Positions 1 through 9,481 of a stretch of 64,000 nt of DNA are shown piece after piece (positions within the stretch are counted from its first letter, which is position 1; the number at the start of each line of letters is the position of its first letter). The translations under genes and the position numbers were made by a program. Below the pieces are notes generated by a model. It was given only the letters and a program-made list of their open reading frames with translations, was not told the origin of the DNA and searched no databases. Source of the DNA: an uncultured Chloroflexus sp. (GTDB lineage: Bacteria > Chloroflexota > Chloroflexia > Chloroflexales > Chloroflexaceae); the NCBI RefSeq assembly GCF_937951745.1, contig NZ_CALFBQ010000014.1:1-64000 (forward strand), given 5' to 3'.

Positions 1-142
1 GGAGATGGTGATGCCGGGCGATAACGTGGTGATGACGATTGAGCTGATCGTGCCGGTGGCCATCGAAGAGGGCCTCCGCTTCGCAATCCGCGAGGGTGGT
101 CGCACCGTTGGCGCCGGCGTCGTGACCAAGATCCTTGATTAG
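1..142 (+). CDS. tuf: elongation factor Tu, C-terminal end (partial)
   Basis: The reading frame that enters at base 2 and stops at 140-142 encodes the last 46 residues of EF-Tu, the GTPase that carries aminoacyl-tRNA to the ribosome. The visible part is the end of beta-barrel domain 3, with the family-typical MPGDNV stretch, an RFAIREGG stretch and the end GAGVVTKI. The gene begins outside the window. A tuf gene directly ahead of rpsJ is the usual str-S10 junction. Confidence 0.95.
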   Translation, partial: EMVMPGDNVVMTIELIVPVAIEEGLRFAIREGGRTVGAGVVTKILD

Positions 143-159
143 CAGAATGTGAACCGGAA

Positions 160-187
160 ACGGGGCGTGGTTCTCCCACGTCCCCGT
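160..187 (+). promoter_or_regulatory. strong hairpin between tuf and rpsJ
   Basis: The bases ACGGGGCGTGG (160-170) pair with CCACG, a bulged T and CCCCGT (176-187), leaving a five-base loop. No T-run follows and the rpsJ ribosome binding site begins soon after. It is therefore more likely an attenuator, RNA-processing site or partial terminator at the str/S10 junction than a full terminator. Confidence 0.5.
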
Positions 188-203
188 CGATTGGAGAAAA
201 AAG

Positions 204-512
204 ATGGCTAAGCAAAAGGTTCGTATTCGCCTCAAGGCGTATGATCACAAGATCCTTGACCAATCTGCGCGCCAGATCGTCGAGGCAGCCGAGCGTACCG
301 GCGCACTAGTCGCCGGCCCAGTTCCGCTGCCAACCAAGATCGAGCGTTACAGCGTGATCCGGTCAGGGTTCATCGACAAAGACTCGCAGGAGCAGTTTGA
401 GATTCGCACCCACAAACGATTAATCGATGTGCTCGATCCGAGCCAGCAAACGATTAATGCTCTGATGAAGCTCAATCTGCCGGCTGGTGTCGATATTGAG
501 ATTAAGCTGTAG
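204..512 (+). CDS. rpsJ: 30S ribosomal protein S10
   Basis: At 102 residues this is the usual length for S10, which sits in the head of the small subunit and, in other bacteria, also partners NusB in transcription antitermination. The N-terminus ([18 protein letters not shown]) and the central IERYSVIRS / [10 protein letters not shown] segments are diagnostic. The ATG is preceded by a GGAG ribosome binding site. It opens the S10 operon order that runs on through rplC, rplD, rplW and rplB. Confidence 0.98.
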
Positions 513-625
513 AAGAAAAGCAGGCGTTGCGTACCGCTGACGACGGCTTCGTTCTTGGTCAACGGCGGTGACGCGCGCCGGAAAGGCAGCCGCTGCGCGA
601 ATGACGCATGCTGCGGAGGTACACT

Positions 626-1258
626 ATGATCCACGGATTGTTAGGTCGCAAAATCGGGATGATGCAGTACTTCACTGAGAAGGGCATGGCTATTCCGGTA
701 ACGGTGATCTCGGCCGGCCCCTGCATCGTCACCCAGATCCGCACGCCGGAGCGTGATGGCTATAGTGCGGTGCAGCTTGGCTACGAAGAGGTCGAGCCGC
801 GCAAGCTGACTAAGCCGCAGCAGGGCCATCTCAAGGCAGCAGGTGGTGCAATGCTGCGCTACCTGCGCGAATTTAGTGCTGATGACCCATTAGCCCACAA
901 GCCCGGCGAGGTGGTAACGGTTGAACTGTTTAAGCCCGGCCAGAAGGTCGATATTGCCGGCAACTCGAAGGGACGCGGCTTTGCCGGCGTCGTCAAGCGG
1001 CACGGCTTCCGCGGCGGCCCCAAGACTCACGGCCAAAGTGACCGCCACCGCGCTCCCGGTTCAATCGGCGCCGGTACCACACCCGGTCGCGTGTGGAAGG
1101 GCCAACGCATGGCTGGTCGCATGGGTGGTAAGCGAGTCACGATCCAGAATCTGGAAGTGGTCGAAGTGCTACCCGAACAGAATCTGCTACTGGTGAAGGG
1201 CTCCGTTCCCGGCGCCCGCAATGGCCTGCTTCAGATCCGCAAAGCGGTGAAGGGCTAG
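626..1258 (+). CDS. rplC: 50S ribosomal protein L3
   Basis: This encodes 210 residues of L3, one of the first proteins to join 23S rRNA. The conserved GLLGRKIGM start, the KGRGFAG core and the [18 protein letters not shown] loop that reaches towards the peptidyl transferase centre are all visible. The ATG at 626 is chosen because GGAGGT at 615-620 lies at ideal spacing. An in-frame ATG at 608 would add six residues that have no match to the family. A 113-base spacer separates it from rpsJ. Confidence 0.97.
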   Translation: MIHGLLGRKIGMMQYFTEKGMAIPVTVISAGPCIVTQIRTPERDGYSAVQLGYEEVEPRKLTKPQQGHLKAAGGAMLRYLREFSADDPLAHKPGEVVTVELFKPGQKVDIAGNSKGRGFAGVVKRHGFRGGPKTHGQSDRHRAPGSIGAGTTPGRVWKGQRMAGRMGGKRVTIQNLEVVEVLPEQNLLLVKGSVPGARNGLLQIRKAVKG

Positions 1259-1270
1259 AGGGGTAAAACG

Positions 1271-1939
1271 ATGCAGGCAACACTCTACAATCAGGCCGGC
1301 GAACAGGTAGGCGCCATTGAGGTGAGCGATTATATCTTCGGCATCGAGCCGAATGTGCCGGTGATGCATCAATATGTGGTGATGCAGAACGCGAACGCCC
1401 GCCTCGGTACGCACAATACGCGCGGTCGCGGCGAGGTTAAGGGTTCGACCCGCAAGCTCTATCGTCAGAAGGGCACTGGTCGCGCCCGCCAAGGTTCGAT
1501 CCGCGCGCCGCATCACAAGGGCGGCGGTATCGCTCACGGCCCCCATCCGCGCTCGTATCGCGTCTCGATGCCGCGCAAGATGCGCCGGCTTGGCGTGCGC
1601 TCAGCATTGTCGGCTAAGTTTGCCGCCGGCCAGATCCGGTTTGTGGATGCGCTGAGCTTCGAGCAGCCGCGCACCAAGGATTTCATCGCCTTCCTCAAGG
1701 CGCACGGCCTCGCCGATACGAAGACGCTGGTCGTGATCGACAGCAAGAGCCCGGCGAATGAGAATCTGCGGCGCTCGGCCAATAATCTGCCGCAGGTGAA
1801 GACGCTGCTGGCCCACTACCTCAATGTGCGCGATCTGTTGGTCTATGACCACATCGTCATGCCCAAAGCGGCGGTTGAGGTGGTCGAGAGTTATCTCGGC
1901 GAACGCACGCGCGTGGCGGCGCCGGCGCAGGAGGATTAA
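1271..1939 (+). CDS. rplD: 50S ribosomal protein L4
   Basis: The 222-residue product has the L4 hallmarks: the KLYRQKGTGRARQGS extended loop (about residues 60-80) that lines the peptide exit tunnel, followed by the GGGIAHGPHPRSY segment. A GAGGGG ribosome binding site lies just upstream, 12 bases after rplC. In enterobacteria L4 represses its own operon, but no recognisable L4 leader is visible here. The acidic Ala/Pro-rich tail (VAAPAQED) is slightly longer than in many homologues. Confidence 0.97.
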   Translation: MQATLYNQAGEQVGAIEVSDYIFGIEPNVPVMHQYVVMQNANARLGTHNTRGRGEVKGSTRKLYRQKGTGRARQGSIRAPHHKGGGIAHGPHPRSYRVSMPRKMRRLGVRSALSAKFAAGQIRFVDALSFEQPRTKDFIAFLKAHGLADTKTLVVIDSKSPANENLRRSANNLPQVKTLLAHYLNVRDLLVYDHIVMPKAAVEVVESYLGERTRVAAPAQED

Positions 1940-1942
1940 ACC

Positions 1943-2227
1943 ATGCTGACGCCGTATGATATTCTGATCCGCCCGCTGATCACCGAGAAGAATACCAGCT
2001 TGATGGAACTCAACAAGTATACGTTTGAGGTCCATCGCGAGGCGACCAAGCCTCAGATCAAGCGCGCGGTTGAGACCATCTTTAATGTGACGGTCACCAA
2101 GGTGCATACGATCAATGTGCGCGGGAAGCGCCGCCGGCGCGGTCAATCGGTTGGTTATACCCGCGATTGGAAGAAGGCGATTGTGACGCTGGCCGAAGGT
2201 GATCGGATCGAGATCTTCGGCGCATAA
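1943..2227 (+). CDS. rplW: 50S ribosomal protein L23
   Basis: L23 (94 residues) sits at the tunnel exit, where trigger factor and SRP dock. The opening ([18 protein letters not shown]) and the [14 protein letters not shown] loop identify it. The ATG follows the rplD stop by three bases, with an AGGAGG site lying inside the end of rplD, so the two are tightly coupled. Confidence 0.97.
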   Translation: MLTPYDILIRPLITEKNTSLMELNKYTFEVHREATKPQIKRAVETIFNVTVTKVHTINVRGKRRRRGQSVGYTRDWKKAIVTLAEGDRIEIFGA

Positions 2228-2303
2228 CGTCGCTGCTGAACAGAAAGCAGTGACCGGTGCCGGTTCGCACTGATGAGCCGGCGCTGCCAGAGGGAGACAA
2301 CGT

Positions 2304-3128
2304 ATGGGAGTTCGCATTTACAAGCCAACCTCGGCCGGTCGCCGCAATATGTCGGTTTCGACCTTCGAGGAGATTACCAAGAAGCGGCCAGAGCCGGGCT
2401 TGATCGAGCCATTGCGCAAGAAGGCCGGCCGCAATAATCAGGGCCGCATTACCGTGCGCCATCGCGGCGGCGGTCATAAGCGGTTTTATCGCATTATCGA
2501 CTTTAAGCGGAATAAGTTCGGCATTCCGGCCAAGGTGCAGGCGATTGAGTACGATCCCAACCGCAGCGCCCGGATTGCCCTATTGGCCTACGCTGATGGT
2601 GAGAAGCGCTACATTATTGCGCCGCTCGGCCTTAAGGTTGGCGATACGGTGATGAGTGGCCCTGATGCCGAAATTCGCGTTGGTAACGCCCTACCTATCA
2701 GCGCTATTCCGCTCGGTACCCAGATCCACAATATCGAGCTGGAGATTGGGCGCGGTGGCGTGTTGGTGCGCTCGGCTGGTACAGCCGCCCAGTTGATGGC
2801 CAAAGAGGGTGATTACGCCACTGTCCGTATGCCCTCTGGTGAGATGCGCATGATCCACGTGCGGTGTATGGCCACCATTGGGCAAGTGGGCAATGTCGAT
2901 CATCAGAACATTCGGATTGGCAAGGCCGGACGCTCGCGCTGGCTCGGCCGCCGGCCACGCGTGCGTGGAGCGGCGATGAACCCCCGCGACCATCCTCACG
3001 GCGGTGGCGAGGGTCGCGCTCCGCGTGGCATGAGCACGCCGAAGACAAAGTGGGGCAAGCCGGCTCGTGGCGTCAAGACCCGCCACAATCCGCGCTTCGA
3101 TCGCTTTATTGTCCGCCGGCGCAAGTAA
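2304..3128 (+). CDS. rplB: 50S ribosomal protein L2
   Basis: The 274-residue L2 is required for subunit joining and peptidyl transfer. The RNA-binding middle ([20 protein letters not shown]) is clear, as are the conserved C-terminal [16 protein letters not shown] loop with its functionally important His and the RFIVRRRK end. GAGGGAG precedes the ATG. A 76-base spacer separates it from rplW. Confidence 0.98.
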   Translation: MGVRIYKPTSAGRRNMSVSTFEEITKKRPEPGLIEPLRKKAGRNNQGRITVRHRGGGHKRFYRIIDFKRNKFGIPAKVQAIEYDPNRSARIALLAYADGEKRYIIAPLGLKVGDTVMSGPDAEIRVGNALPISAIPLGTQIHNIELEIGRGGVLVRSAGTAAQLMAKEGDYATVRMPSGEMRMIHVRCMATIGQVGNVDHQNIRIGKAGRSRWLGRRPRVRGAAMNPRDHPHGGGEGRAPRGMSTPKTKWGKPARGVKTRHNPRFDRFIVRRRK

Positions 3129-3182
3129 GGTTGCTCTGCCGGGTGGTAACCGTAGCCGCCCGGCACCCTATGAGGAGGAACT

Positions 3183-3470
3183 ATGTCCCGCTCGTCGAAG
3201 AAGGGGCCATACGTCGATATTCGATTGCTCGATAAGATTGAGGCGATGAATAAGGCCAATGAGAAGCGGGTGATCCGCACATGGTCGCGCGACTCGACCA
3301 TCTTCCCGCAGATGATTGGCCACACTATCGCCGTCCATGATGGCCGCCGCCACGTGCCCGTCTACATTACTGAAAACATGGTCGGGCACAAGCTGGGTGA
3401 GTTTGCACCGACTCGCTTTTTCCGCGGCCACGGCGGCAAGAAGGCCGATAAGCGCGGGAAAGTCAAGTAG
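3183..3470 (+). CDS. rpsS: 30S ribosomal protein S19
   Basis: S19 (95 residues) binds the head of 16S rRNA next to S13. The start [11 protein letters not shown], the [22 protein letters not shown] core and the [10 protein letters not shown] end are standard. A perfect GAGGAGG ribosome binding site lies six bases ahead of the ATG. Confidence 0.98.
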   Translation: MSRSSKKGPYVDIRLLDKIEAMNKANEKRVIRTWSRDSTIFPQMIGHTIAVHDGRRHVPVYITENMVGHKLGEFAPTRFFRGHGGKKADKRGKVK

Positions 3471-3506
3471 CTCCCGCTTAAGTCCGATGGCATCAGACCA
3501 GAAACG

Positions 3507-3515
3507 TGGTAGAAT
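3507..3515 (+). promoter_or_regulatory. possible extended -10 promoter before rplV
   Basis: TGGTAGAAT in the 89-base rpsS-rplV spacer matches an extended -10 element (TGnTAnnAT). No convincing -35 hexamer lies 17 bases upstream. It may give secondary transcription of the distal S10 operon, but it could be chance. Confidence 0.25.
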
Positions 3516-3559
3516 AGCACGCTTGTGGAGATGCGTCGGGTAGCGATACGAGAAGAGCA

Positions 3560-3901
3560 ATGGAAGCAAAAGCTGTGACCCGCTATGTGCGAATCTCGCC
3601 GCTGAAGGTTCGCCTCGTGATGGATGTTGTGCGCGGCATGCCGGTTGACCGTGCATTGGCCACGTTGCGCTATATGCCGCAAAAGGCGGCTCGCGAGGTG
3701 GCCCGCACCCTCAAGTCGGCAATCGCGAACGCCGAGCACAACTTTGAGATGGATCGCGAAGAGCTGTACATTAAGACCATTTACGCCGATCAAGGCCCGG
3801 TCTTGAAACGGTTTATGCCGCGGGCGCGCGGTATGGCGAATCGCATCCGCAAACCAACCACCCATATCACGGTGGTGGTGGCCGATAAGTCGGAGTACTA
3901 G
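3560..3901 (+). CDS. rplV: 50S ribosomal protein L22
   Basis: L22 (113 residues) contributes the beta-hairpin that narrows the exit tunnel. The conserved [13 protein letters not shown]-like start appears here as [15 protein letters not shown], and the hairpin is seen as [20 protein letters not shown]. Mutations in this hairpin cause macrolide resistance in other bacteria. AGAAGAG precedes the ATG. Confidence 0.97.
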   Translation: MEAKAVTRYVRISPLKVRLVMDVVRGMPVDRALATLRYMPQKAAREVARTLKSAIANAEHNFEMDREELYIKTIYADQGPVLKRFMPRARGMANRIRKPTTHITVVVADKSEY

Positions 3902-3916
3902 TAGAGGGAGGCTCGC

Positions 3917-4639
3917 TTGGGGCGCAAAGTACATCCGATCGGCTTCCGGCTCGGGTATATCAAGGACTGGCAATCGAAGTGGTTCGCCAATGGCGAAGAG
4001 TACACTCGCCAGCTTCATGAAGATATCGAGCTGCGCAAGCTGATCAGCAAGGAATTGCAGAGCGCAGGCGTGTCGCGGATCGAGATCGAACGCTCAGCCA
4101 ATAAGATCGAGATTTCGGTCTATACGGCCAAGCCCGGGATCGTGATCGGCAAACGCGGCACGAATGTCGATACGCTGAAGAGCACGCTAGAGCGCAAAAC
4201 GGGCAAGAAGATAAAGCTGAATATCAAAGAGATTAATCAGCCCGAACTTGATGCCCAGTTGGTAGCCGAGAGCATCGGCGAGCAGATTACCAAGCGTGTC
4301 AGTTACAAACGCGCAATGAAGCAGGCCGTCCAGCGCGCTATGCGGCTGGGGGCGCAAGGTGTCAAGGTGCGCTGCTCGGGCCGTCTGGGCGGCGCCGAAA
4401 TGTCGCGCGTCCACGAAGAAGCTGAGGGCCGCGTACCACGCCATACGCTTCGCGCTGATATCGATTATGCGCAGGTGCATGCCCACACGACCTACGGCCG
4501 CATCGGCGTGAAGGTCTGGATCTATAAGGGAGAGGTCTTCCCGAACCAGACCACGAAGGCGCAGGTCGAACAGCCGGCGGCGCCCGCACCCGAACGGCGT
4601 GAACGCCAGCCGAGGAGGAATAGCAATGCTTCTGCCTAA
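3917..4639 (+). CDS. rpsC: 30S ribosomal protein S3
   Basis: S3 (240 residues) forms part of the mRNA entry channel. The TTG start at 3917 is chosen because the encoded N-terminus ([17 protein letters not shown]) matches the family exactly and GAGGGAG at 3904-3910 is well spaced. The KH domain has the [11 protein letters not shown] loop, with GKRG in place of GxxG. The basic, Pro/Ala-rich tail after about residue 215 is a common variable extension. The end overlaps rplP by 14 bases. Confidence 0.97.
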   Translation: MGRKVHPIGFRLGYIKDWQSKWFANGEEYTRQLHEDIELRKLISKELQSAGVSRIEIERSANKIEISVYTAKPGIVIGKRGTNVDTLKSTLERKTGKKIKLNIKEINQPELDAQLVAESIGEQITKRVSYKRAMKQAVQRAMRLGAQGVKVRCSGRLGGAEMSRVHEEAEGRVPRHTLRADIDYAQVHAHTTYGRIGVKVWIYKGEVFPNQTTKAQVEQPAAPAPERRERQPRRNSNASA

Positions 4640-5081
4640 GCGCACGAAGTACCGCAAAATGCAAAAAGGGCGCAGCCCCGGCCTTTCGTACCGCGGCAAT
4701 AATGTCGTGTTTGGCGAGTATGGCCTGATGGCGCTCGAACCGAGCTGGATCTCCAGTCGTCAGATTGAGGCTGCCCGCCGTGCCATCACCAATTATGTGA
4801 AGCGTGGCGGTAAGGTTTGGATCCGGATTTTTCCGGATAAACCCGTTACTCGCAAGCCCGCTGAGACTCGTATGGGTGGCGGTAAGGGTTCGGTTGACCA
4901 CTGGGTGGCGGTAGTTAAGCCCGGCCGGATTATGTTCGAGTTGGGCGGAGTTCGTGAAGAGGTCGCCCACGAGGCCTTGCGCCGCGCAGCGCAAAAGCTG
5001 CCGGTAAAGTGCAAGGTCATCGACCGCGAAGAGCAGGGCACGATGGCTACGGCTGAGGAGGTGAGCAGTGAAAACGAATGA
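4626..5081 (+). CDS. rplP: 50S ribosomal protein L16
   Basis: L16 (151 residues) helps organise the aminoacyl-tRNA site. The [15 protein letters not shown] start and the [22 protein letters not shown] core are diagnostic. The ATG at 4626 follows an in-frame GAGGAG inside the end of rpsC. The protein is about 10-14 residues longer than usual because of an acidic C-terminal tail ([17 protein letters not shown]), whose coding sequence also supplies the start region of rpmC. Confidence 0.96.
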   Translation: MLLPKRTKYRKMQKGRSPGLSYRGNNVVFGEYGLMALEPSWISSRQIEAARRAITNYVKRGGKVWIRIFPDKPVTRKPAETRMGGGKGSVDHWVAVVKPGRIMFELGGVREEVAHEALRRAAQKLPVKCKVIDREEQGTMATAEEVSSENE

Positions 5082-5274
5082 GCTGCGCGCCCTCGATGAT
5101 GCCCAACTGCGCGCGAAGCTGGCTGAGTATAAGGTTGAGCTGTTTAATCTGCGCTTCCAAAAGGCGACCGGCAGCTTGACTAATACCGCTCGGCCGCGTC
5201 AGGTTAAGAAGGAGATTGCGCGCATCCTGACCATCCTGCGCGAGCGCGAGTTAGCGCAGGCTGAGCTCGGCTAA
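5068..5274 (+). CDS. rpmC: 50S ribosomal protein L29
   Basis: L29 is a 68-residue, two-helix protein beside L23 at the tunnel exit. The GTG start at 5068 overlaps the last 14 bases of rplP and follows GAGGAG. The motifs [16 protein letters not shown] and [16 protein letters not shown] are typical. Confidence 0.96.
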   Translation: MKTNELRALDDAQLRAKLAEYKVELFNLRFQKATGSLTNTARPRQVKKEIARILTILRERELAQAELG

Positions 5275-5280
5275 CGGATT

Positions 5281-5562
5281 ATGGAGCAGATCATGATGAC
5301 CGCAGAACAGAAGCGCAAAACGACAAAGCTTGGCCGCGTCGTCAGTGATAAAATGGACAAGACGGTAGTAGTGGCGGTGGATTATCTCAAGCCCCATCCG
5401 CTCTACCGCAAGATTATTCGGCGGACGAAGAAGTTTCACGCCCACGATGAGGAGAACAACTGCAAAGTGGGTGATGTCGTGCGGATCGAAGAGACTCGCC
5501 CGCTGAGCCGCACGAAGCGCTGGCGGGTAGTCGAAATCGTCAAGCGTGGCGAGGAGGAGTAG
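5281..5562 (+). CDS. rpsQ: 30S ribosomal protein S17
   Basis: S17 (93 residues) is an OB-fold primary binder of 16S r[19 protein letters not shown] and [19 protein letters not shown] are family signatures. Two starts are possible, ATG 5281 and ATG 5293. The second would drop MEQI, and neither has a strong ribosome binding site. Confidence 0.95.
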   Translation: MEQIMMTAEQKRKTTKLGRVVSDKMDKTVVVAVDYLKPHPLYRKIIRRTKKFHAHDEENNCKVGDVVRIEETRPLSRTKRWRVVEIVKRGEEE

Positions 5563-5564
5563 CC

Positions 5565-5933
5565 ATGATCCAGCCTCAAACACGGCTAAAGGTCGCCGAT
5601 AATACCGGGGCCAAAGAGATCATGTGCATCCGGGTCCTCGGTGGTTCGCGGGTGCGCTATGGCCGGGTCGGTGACATCATTGTCGCATCGGTAAAGGTGG
5701 CTACGCCCGGCGGTCAGGTCAAAAAGGGTGATGTGGTCAAAGCGGTGATTATCCGCACGGCCAAAGAGTATGGCCGGCCCGACGGTTCACACATCCGCTT
5801 TGATGATAACGCGGCGGTGCTGATTGGGAAAGAGAATAACCCGCGTGGCACCCGTATCTTTGGCCCGGTGGCCCGTGAGTTGCGCGAGAAGCAGTTTATG
5901 CGGATCGTGTCGCTCGCCCCGGAGGTGCTGTGA
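5565..5933 (+). CDS. rplN: 50S ribosomal protein L14
   Basis: L14 (122 residues) forms intersubunit bridges at the 50S/30S interface. [26 protein letters not shown] and the [11 protein letters not shown] stretch near the C-terminal half are unmistakable. The gene starts two bases after rpsQ, with GAGGAG inside the rpsQ end. Confidence 0.98.
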   Translation: MIQPQTRLKVADNTGAKEIMCIRVLGGSRVRYGRVGDIIVASVKVATPGGQVKKGDVVKAVIIRTAKEYGRPDGSHIRFDDNAAVLIGKENNPRGTRIFGPVARELREKQFMRIVSLAPEVL

Positions 5934-6265
5934 TGCATGTGAAGACTGGTGATGAAGTATTGGTGATCGCCGGCAAAGATAAGGGGCGCCGCGGCAAGAT
6001 TAAGCGTGCGCTGCCGGCAGTCAACCGGGTGGTGGTGGAAGGGCTAAATATCGTTAAGCGCCACCAGAAGCCGCGCGGCCCCGGTCGCGCCGGCGGGATT
6101 ATCGAGATGGAAGCGCCACTGCACGCTTCAAATGTGATGCTGATCTGCCCGAGCTGCGGGCGGGCCTCACGCACCGGCAAGCGATTCCTTGAAGAGACCG
6201 ATCATAAAGGCCGTCCGCGCAAGGTGCGCTATTGCAAGGCCTGTGACGCCATTATCGATAAGTAG
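5933..6265 (+). CDS. rplX: 50S ribosomal protein L24 with zinc-ribbon-like tail
   Basis: L24 (110 residues from ATG 5933, or 111 from the adjoining GTG 5930) starts 50S assembly. The KOW motif (VKTGDEVLVIAGKDKGRRGKIKR) occupies the N-terminus. The C-terminal third carries two Cys pairs, CPSC and CKAC, so it could bind zinc like the fuller form of the family. The ATG overlaps the rplN stop (TGATG). Confidence 0.96.
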   Translation: MHVKTGDEVLVIAGKDKGRRGKIKRALPAVNRVVVEGLNIVKRHQKPRGPGRAGGIIEMEAPLHASNVMLICPSCGRASRTGKRFLEETDHKGRPRKVRYCKACDAIIDK

Positions 6266-6321
6266 TCTATTTCAGGGCCGGCGCAGCTTAAGACTGACGC
6301 CAAGCCCCTGGAGAAAGAGCT

Positions 6322-6864
6322 ATGACCGTTCGATTGCGTGAAAAGTATCAGAACGAGGTCGTCCCGGCATTGATGGAGGAGTTTAAGTTCAAGTCCATCA
6401 TGCAGGTGCCGCGCCTTGTCAAAATTGTGGTTAATGTTGGCGTCGGCGAGGCGGTGCAGAATGCCAAGGCGATCGAGGCCGCCATGAATGATCTGGCGAC
6501 GATCACTGGCCAAAAGCCAGTGGTAACGCGGGCCAAGAAGTCGGTGGCGTCGTTTAAGCTGCGCGCCGGGATGCCGATCGGCGCGATGGTAACGCTGCGC
6601 GGCGATCGGATGTACGATTTTCTCGACCGGCTCTGCTCGCTGGCGCTGCCGCGCATCCGCGACTTTCGCGGTGTGAGCCGCAGTTCGTTCGATGGCCGCG
6701 GCAACTATAGCCTTGGTCTGCGCGAGCAGATCGTCTTCCCAGACATCGACTACGACAAGATCGATAAGATTCGTGGATTAGAGGTGGCGATTGTCACCAG
6801 CGCGCCGAATGATGAGCAAGCCTATTCGCTGCTCAAGCGGCTCGGTATGCCATTTCGTGATTAG
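6322..6864 (+). CDS. rplE: 50S ribosomal protein L5
   Basis: L5 (180 residues) binds 5S rRNA and contacts P-site tRNA. The segments [17 protein letters not shown] and [19 protein letters not shown], and the end [13 protein letters not shown], fit the family. A GGAGAAAG ribosome binding site is well placed. It opens the spc-type second half of the cluster after a 56-base spacer. Confidence 0.98.
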   Translation: MTVRLREKYQNEVVPALMEEFKFKSIMQVPRLVKIVVNVGVGEAVQNAKAIEAAMNDLATITGQKPVVTRAKKSVASFKLRAGMPIGAMVTLRGDRMYDFLDRLCSLALPRIRDFRGVSRSSFDGRGNYSLGLREQIVFPDIDYDKIDKIRGLEVAIVTSAPNDEQAYSLLKRLGMPFRD

Positions 6865-6921
6865 TTTGAACTAAGAGCGCGCAGTGCGCTGACTGGTTCA
6901 ACGCTTTGAGGAGGTATTCCG

Positions 6922-7107
6922 TTGGCTAAGAAGTCGTTGATCGTGAAGGCTCAGCGGCCACCGAAGTTTCGGGTGCGCGCCTATAATCGCTGCAAGATCT
7001 GCGGCCGGTCGCGAGCCTACATTCGCAAGTTCGGGATGTGCCGTATCTGCTTCCGCGAGCATGCGTTGAAGGGCCTCATTCCGGGCGTCGTCAAGTCGAG
7101 CTGGTGA
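6922..7107 (+). CDS. rpsN: 30S ribosomal protein S14, zinc-binding type
   Basis: This is the short, 61-residue S14 form with two CxxC zinc pairs (CKIC and CRIC, twelve residues apart). The TTG start at 6922 follows GAGGAGG and gives the standard [11 protein letters not shown] beginning. No zinc-independent S14 copy is present in the window. Confidence 0.97.
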   Translation: MAKKSLIVKAQRPPKFRVRAYNRCKICGRSRAYIRKFGMCRICFREHALKGLIPGVVKSSW

Positions 7108-7162
7108 GTGCTGTGCGGCAATCAGAAACGTTATTGACGCCCGACTTGTGAGGAGGCATACC

Positions 7163-7564
7163 GTGAGTGTGAATGATCCTATCGGCGATATGCTGACACG
7201 CATCCGCAATGCGTGCATGGCCCGCCATACAACGGTGACGATGCCGGCATCGAAGATGAAGATTGCGATTGCCGACATTTTGAAGCGAGAAGGTTTTATT
7301 CGGGATTACACGGTGATCGATGATGGCAAGCCGTACAAGACCATCTCGATTACACTGAAGTATATGTCCGACCGCCGGCCAGCGATTACCGGTCTGCGCC
7401 GGGTGAGTAAGCCGGGGCTGCGCATCTATACCAAGCGCGATGACATTCCGCGGGTGCGCGGCGGCCTCGGGCTGAGCATTCTCTCAACGCCGAAGGGTGT
7501 GCTCGCTGACCACGAGGCTTGGCGCGAGCGCGTCGGTGGCGAAGTGCTCTGCTACGTTTGGTAA
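7163..7564 (+). CDS. rpsH: 30S ribosomal protein S8
   Basis: S8 (133 residues) is a central 16S binder and, in enterobacteria, the translational repressor of the spc operon. The GTG at 7163, placed behind AGGAGG (7151-7156), gives [16 protein letters not shown], the correct N-terminus. A GTG at 7148 would add five unrelated residues. The C-terminal [19 protein letters not shown] block is conserved. Confidence 0.96.
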   Translation: MSVNDPIGDMLTRIRNACMARHTTVTMPASKMKIAIADILKREGFIRDYTVIDDGKPYKTISITLKYMSDRRPAITGLRRVSKPGLRIYTKRDDIPRVRGGLGLSILSTPKGVLADHEAWRERVGGEVLCYVW

Positions 7565-7582
7565 CGCGCACGGAGGAGTATC

Positions 7583-8146
7583 ATGTCGCGAATTGGCAAA
7601 CGACCGATTACCGTGCCGAAGGGCGTTCAGGTTACCATCGGCGAGCAGAACCTCGTGACGGTGAAAGGCCCGAAAGGTACCCTGACCCAACAGTTGCACC
7701 CCGATATGCTGATTAAGCAAGAGGGGGATGTGATTACCGTCCAACGCCCTTCGGACGGGAAGTTGCACCGGGCGCTGCATGGCCTGACGCGTACCCTGCT
7801 CAATAATATGATTATAGGGGTGACGCAGGGCTGGCAGCGGGCGTTAGAAATCAATGGCGTCGGCTACCGTGCCCAGCTTGAGGGCAAGACGCTGGTGCTC
7901 AACCTAGGCTTTTCCCATCAGGTGCGCCTCGATCCGCCGCCAAACATTAGCTATATCGTCGGTGAGCGCAAGTCGGCCAACGACCCGCTGGCGCTGACGG
8001 TGGTCGGGATCGATAAGCAACAGGTGGGTGAAGAGGCAGCGCGCATTCGCAGCCTGCGCCCGCCGGAGCCGTATAAAGGCAAGGGCATCAAGTACGTCGA
8101 AGAGAAGATCCGCCGCAAGGCTGGCAAGGCTGGCAAGGCGAAGTAG
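7583..8146 (+). CDS. rplF: 50S ribosomal protein L6
   Basis: L6 (187 residues) lies near the factor-binding centre. SRIGKRPITVPKGVQV and the C-terminal RPPEPYKGKGIKYVEEKIRRKAGK are diagnostic. GGAGGAG precedes the ATG. A 209-base gap follows, unusually long for this operon. Confidence 0.97.
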   Translation: MSRIGKRPITVPKGVQVTIGEQNLVTVKGPKGTLTQQLHPDMLIKQEGDVITVQRPSDGKLHRALHGLTRTLLNNMIIGVTQGWQRALEINGVGYRAQLEGKTLVLNLGFSHQVRLDPPPNISYIVGERKSANDPLALTVVGIDKQQVGEEAARIRSLRPPEPYKGKGIKYVEEKIRRKAGKAGKAK

Positions 8147-8298
8147 TTCGCTGAAAACGCGGCTAGCGGCAGACGCGGTAGCGATAGGATAGACAATATT
8201 GATGAGCGATGCTTGCCCCCGTCTGAGGCATCTCGCCCCGCTCTATCCAGTCGGAGAAGGGCGGATGCAGGGGCTACAACGCAACTGTTCTATCGTCA

Positions 8299-8328
8299 TT
8301 GAATCAAGCGAGCGACGGGGGATAGAAT
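8299..8328 (+). promoter_or_regulatory. internal promoter candidate before rplR
   Basis: TTGAAT (8299-8304) and TAGAAT (8323-8328) are separated by 18 bases in the 209-base rplF-rplR spacer, 28 bases ahead of rplR. The rest of the spacer shows no gene. This could feed rplR, rpsE, rpmD, rplO and secY separately. Confidence 0.5.
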
Positions 8329-8355
8329 CTCCGTTGCGGCAGTATTGAGGATAGT

Positions 8356-8718
8356 ATGGGAAAACGAACACCACGTGAACTCCGGCTTCGCCGGCACAAT
8401 CGCATCCGCAAGCGCGTGTCGGGCACGCCAGAACGGCCGCGGCTGAATGTGTTCCGCAGCCATGCCCACATCTACGCGCAGGTGATTGATGATACCGTCG
8501 GCCATACGCTGGTTGCCGCTTCCACCATAGAAAAGGGCTGGAACGGCAATCCGGAAATGACCAAGACGCAGGAAGCGGCGCTGGTCGGCAAGTTGATTGC
8601 CGAACGAGCGTTGCAGGCCGGGATTACGAAGGTGGTCTTCGATCGCGGCGGCTATAAGTATCACGGACGGGTGAAAGCGCTGGCCGAAGCGGCCCGCGAA
8701 GCTGGTCTGAACTTCTAG
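8356..8718 (+). CDS. rplR: 50S ribosomal protein L18
   Basis: L18 (120 residues) joins L5 on 5S r[26 protein letters not shown] and the [23 protein letters not shown] end identify it. A GAGGAT ribosome binding site precedes the ATG. Confidence 0.97.
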   Translation: MGKRTPRELRLRRHNRIRKRVSGTPERPRLNVFRSHAHIYAQVIDDTVGHTLVAASTIEKGWNGNPEMTKTQEAALVGKLIAERALQAGITKVVFDRGGYKYHGRVKALAEAAREAGLNF

Positions 8719-8747
8719 TTGCCCAAGGGCAGCGTAGCGGAGGAACT

Positions 8748-9284
8748 GTGAAACGAGAACGTATCAACCCCGACACGCTGGAGCTCGAGGAGCGAGTCGT
8801 CCAGATCAACCGCGTGTCAAAGGTCGTGAAGGGCGGCCGCCGCTTCAGCTTCAGCACGGTCGTTGTGGTCGGTGATGGCAAAGGCCACGTTGGCATTGGC
8901 ATGGGTAAAGCGGCAGAAGTGCCGGATGCGATTCGCAAGGGGGCCGAAGCAGCCAAGCGTAATCTGATCCGCGTACCGCTGGTGCATTCGACCGTCCCCC
9001 ATGAGGTCGTGACGAAGTATGCTGCCACTAAGGTGATGCTTCGCCCGGCAGCCCCCGGTACCGGCGTCATCGCCGGTCGCGGCGTGCGCCCGGTAGTTGA
9101 GGCGGCTGGTATTAAAGACCTGCTTTCGAAGGTCTATGGCAGCAATAACCCGGTGAATGTTGTGAAGGCAACATTCAAGGCGCTGAGCGAAATGACCTCG
9201 CTACCAGAGATGGCACGCCGGCGCGACATGACGACGCAAGAGCTGATGGAACGCCGGACGCGGCGCGAAACGGAGGCGGCGTGA
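8748..9284 (+). CDS. rpsE: 30S ribosomal protein S5
   Basis: S5 (178 residues) acts in decoding accuracy. It starts at GTG 8748 behind GGAGG. The double-stranded-RNA-binding-like N-terminal domain ([19 protein letters not shown]), the [18 protein letters not shown] loop and the [10 protein letters not shown] end are present. Its stop overlaps the rpmD start. Confidence 0.97.
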
Positions 9285-9481
9285 TGGGTAAGCTGCGCGT
9301 AACGTATGTCAAGAGCGCAATTGGCTATGCGCGCGACCAGAAAGAGACGCTGGCCGCGCTGGGCTTGCGCCGCTTGAATCAGAGTGTGCTCAAACCCGAT
9401 AATCCATCGGTGCGCGGGATGCTGTTTAAGATTCAGCACCTCGTGAAGGTGGAAGAGGTTGAGGACGAGGTGCAGGCATGA
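9284..9481 (+). CDS. rpmD: 50S ribosomal protein L30
   Basis: L30 is 65 residues long from ATG 9284, or 66 from the GTG three bases earlier. The [28 protein letters not shown] layout matches the short bacterial form. The start overlaps the rpsE TGA and the end overlaps rplO by four bases (ATGA), so all three are probably translationally coupled. Confidence 0.95.

Noticed and set aside
1601-2317. A 238-codon open frame on the - strand opposite rplD and rplW
   Set aside because: Two certain ribosomal protein genes cover it on the other strand.
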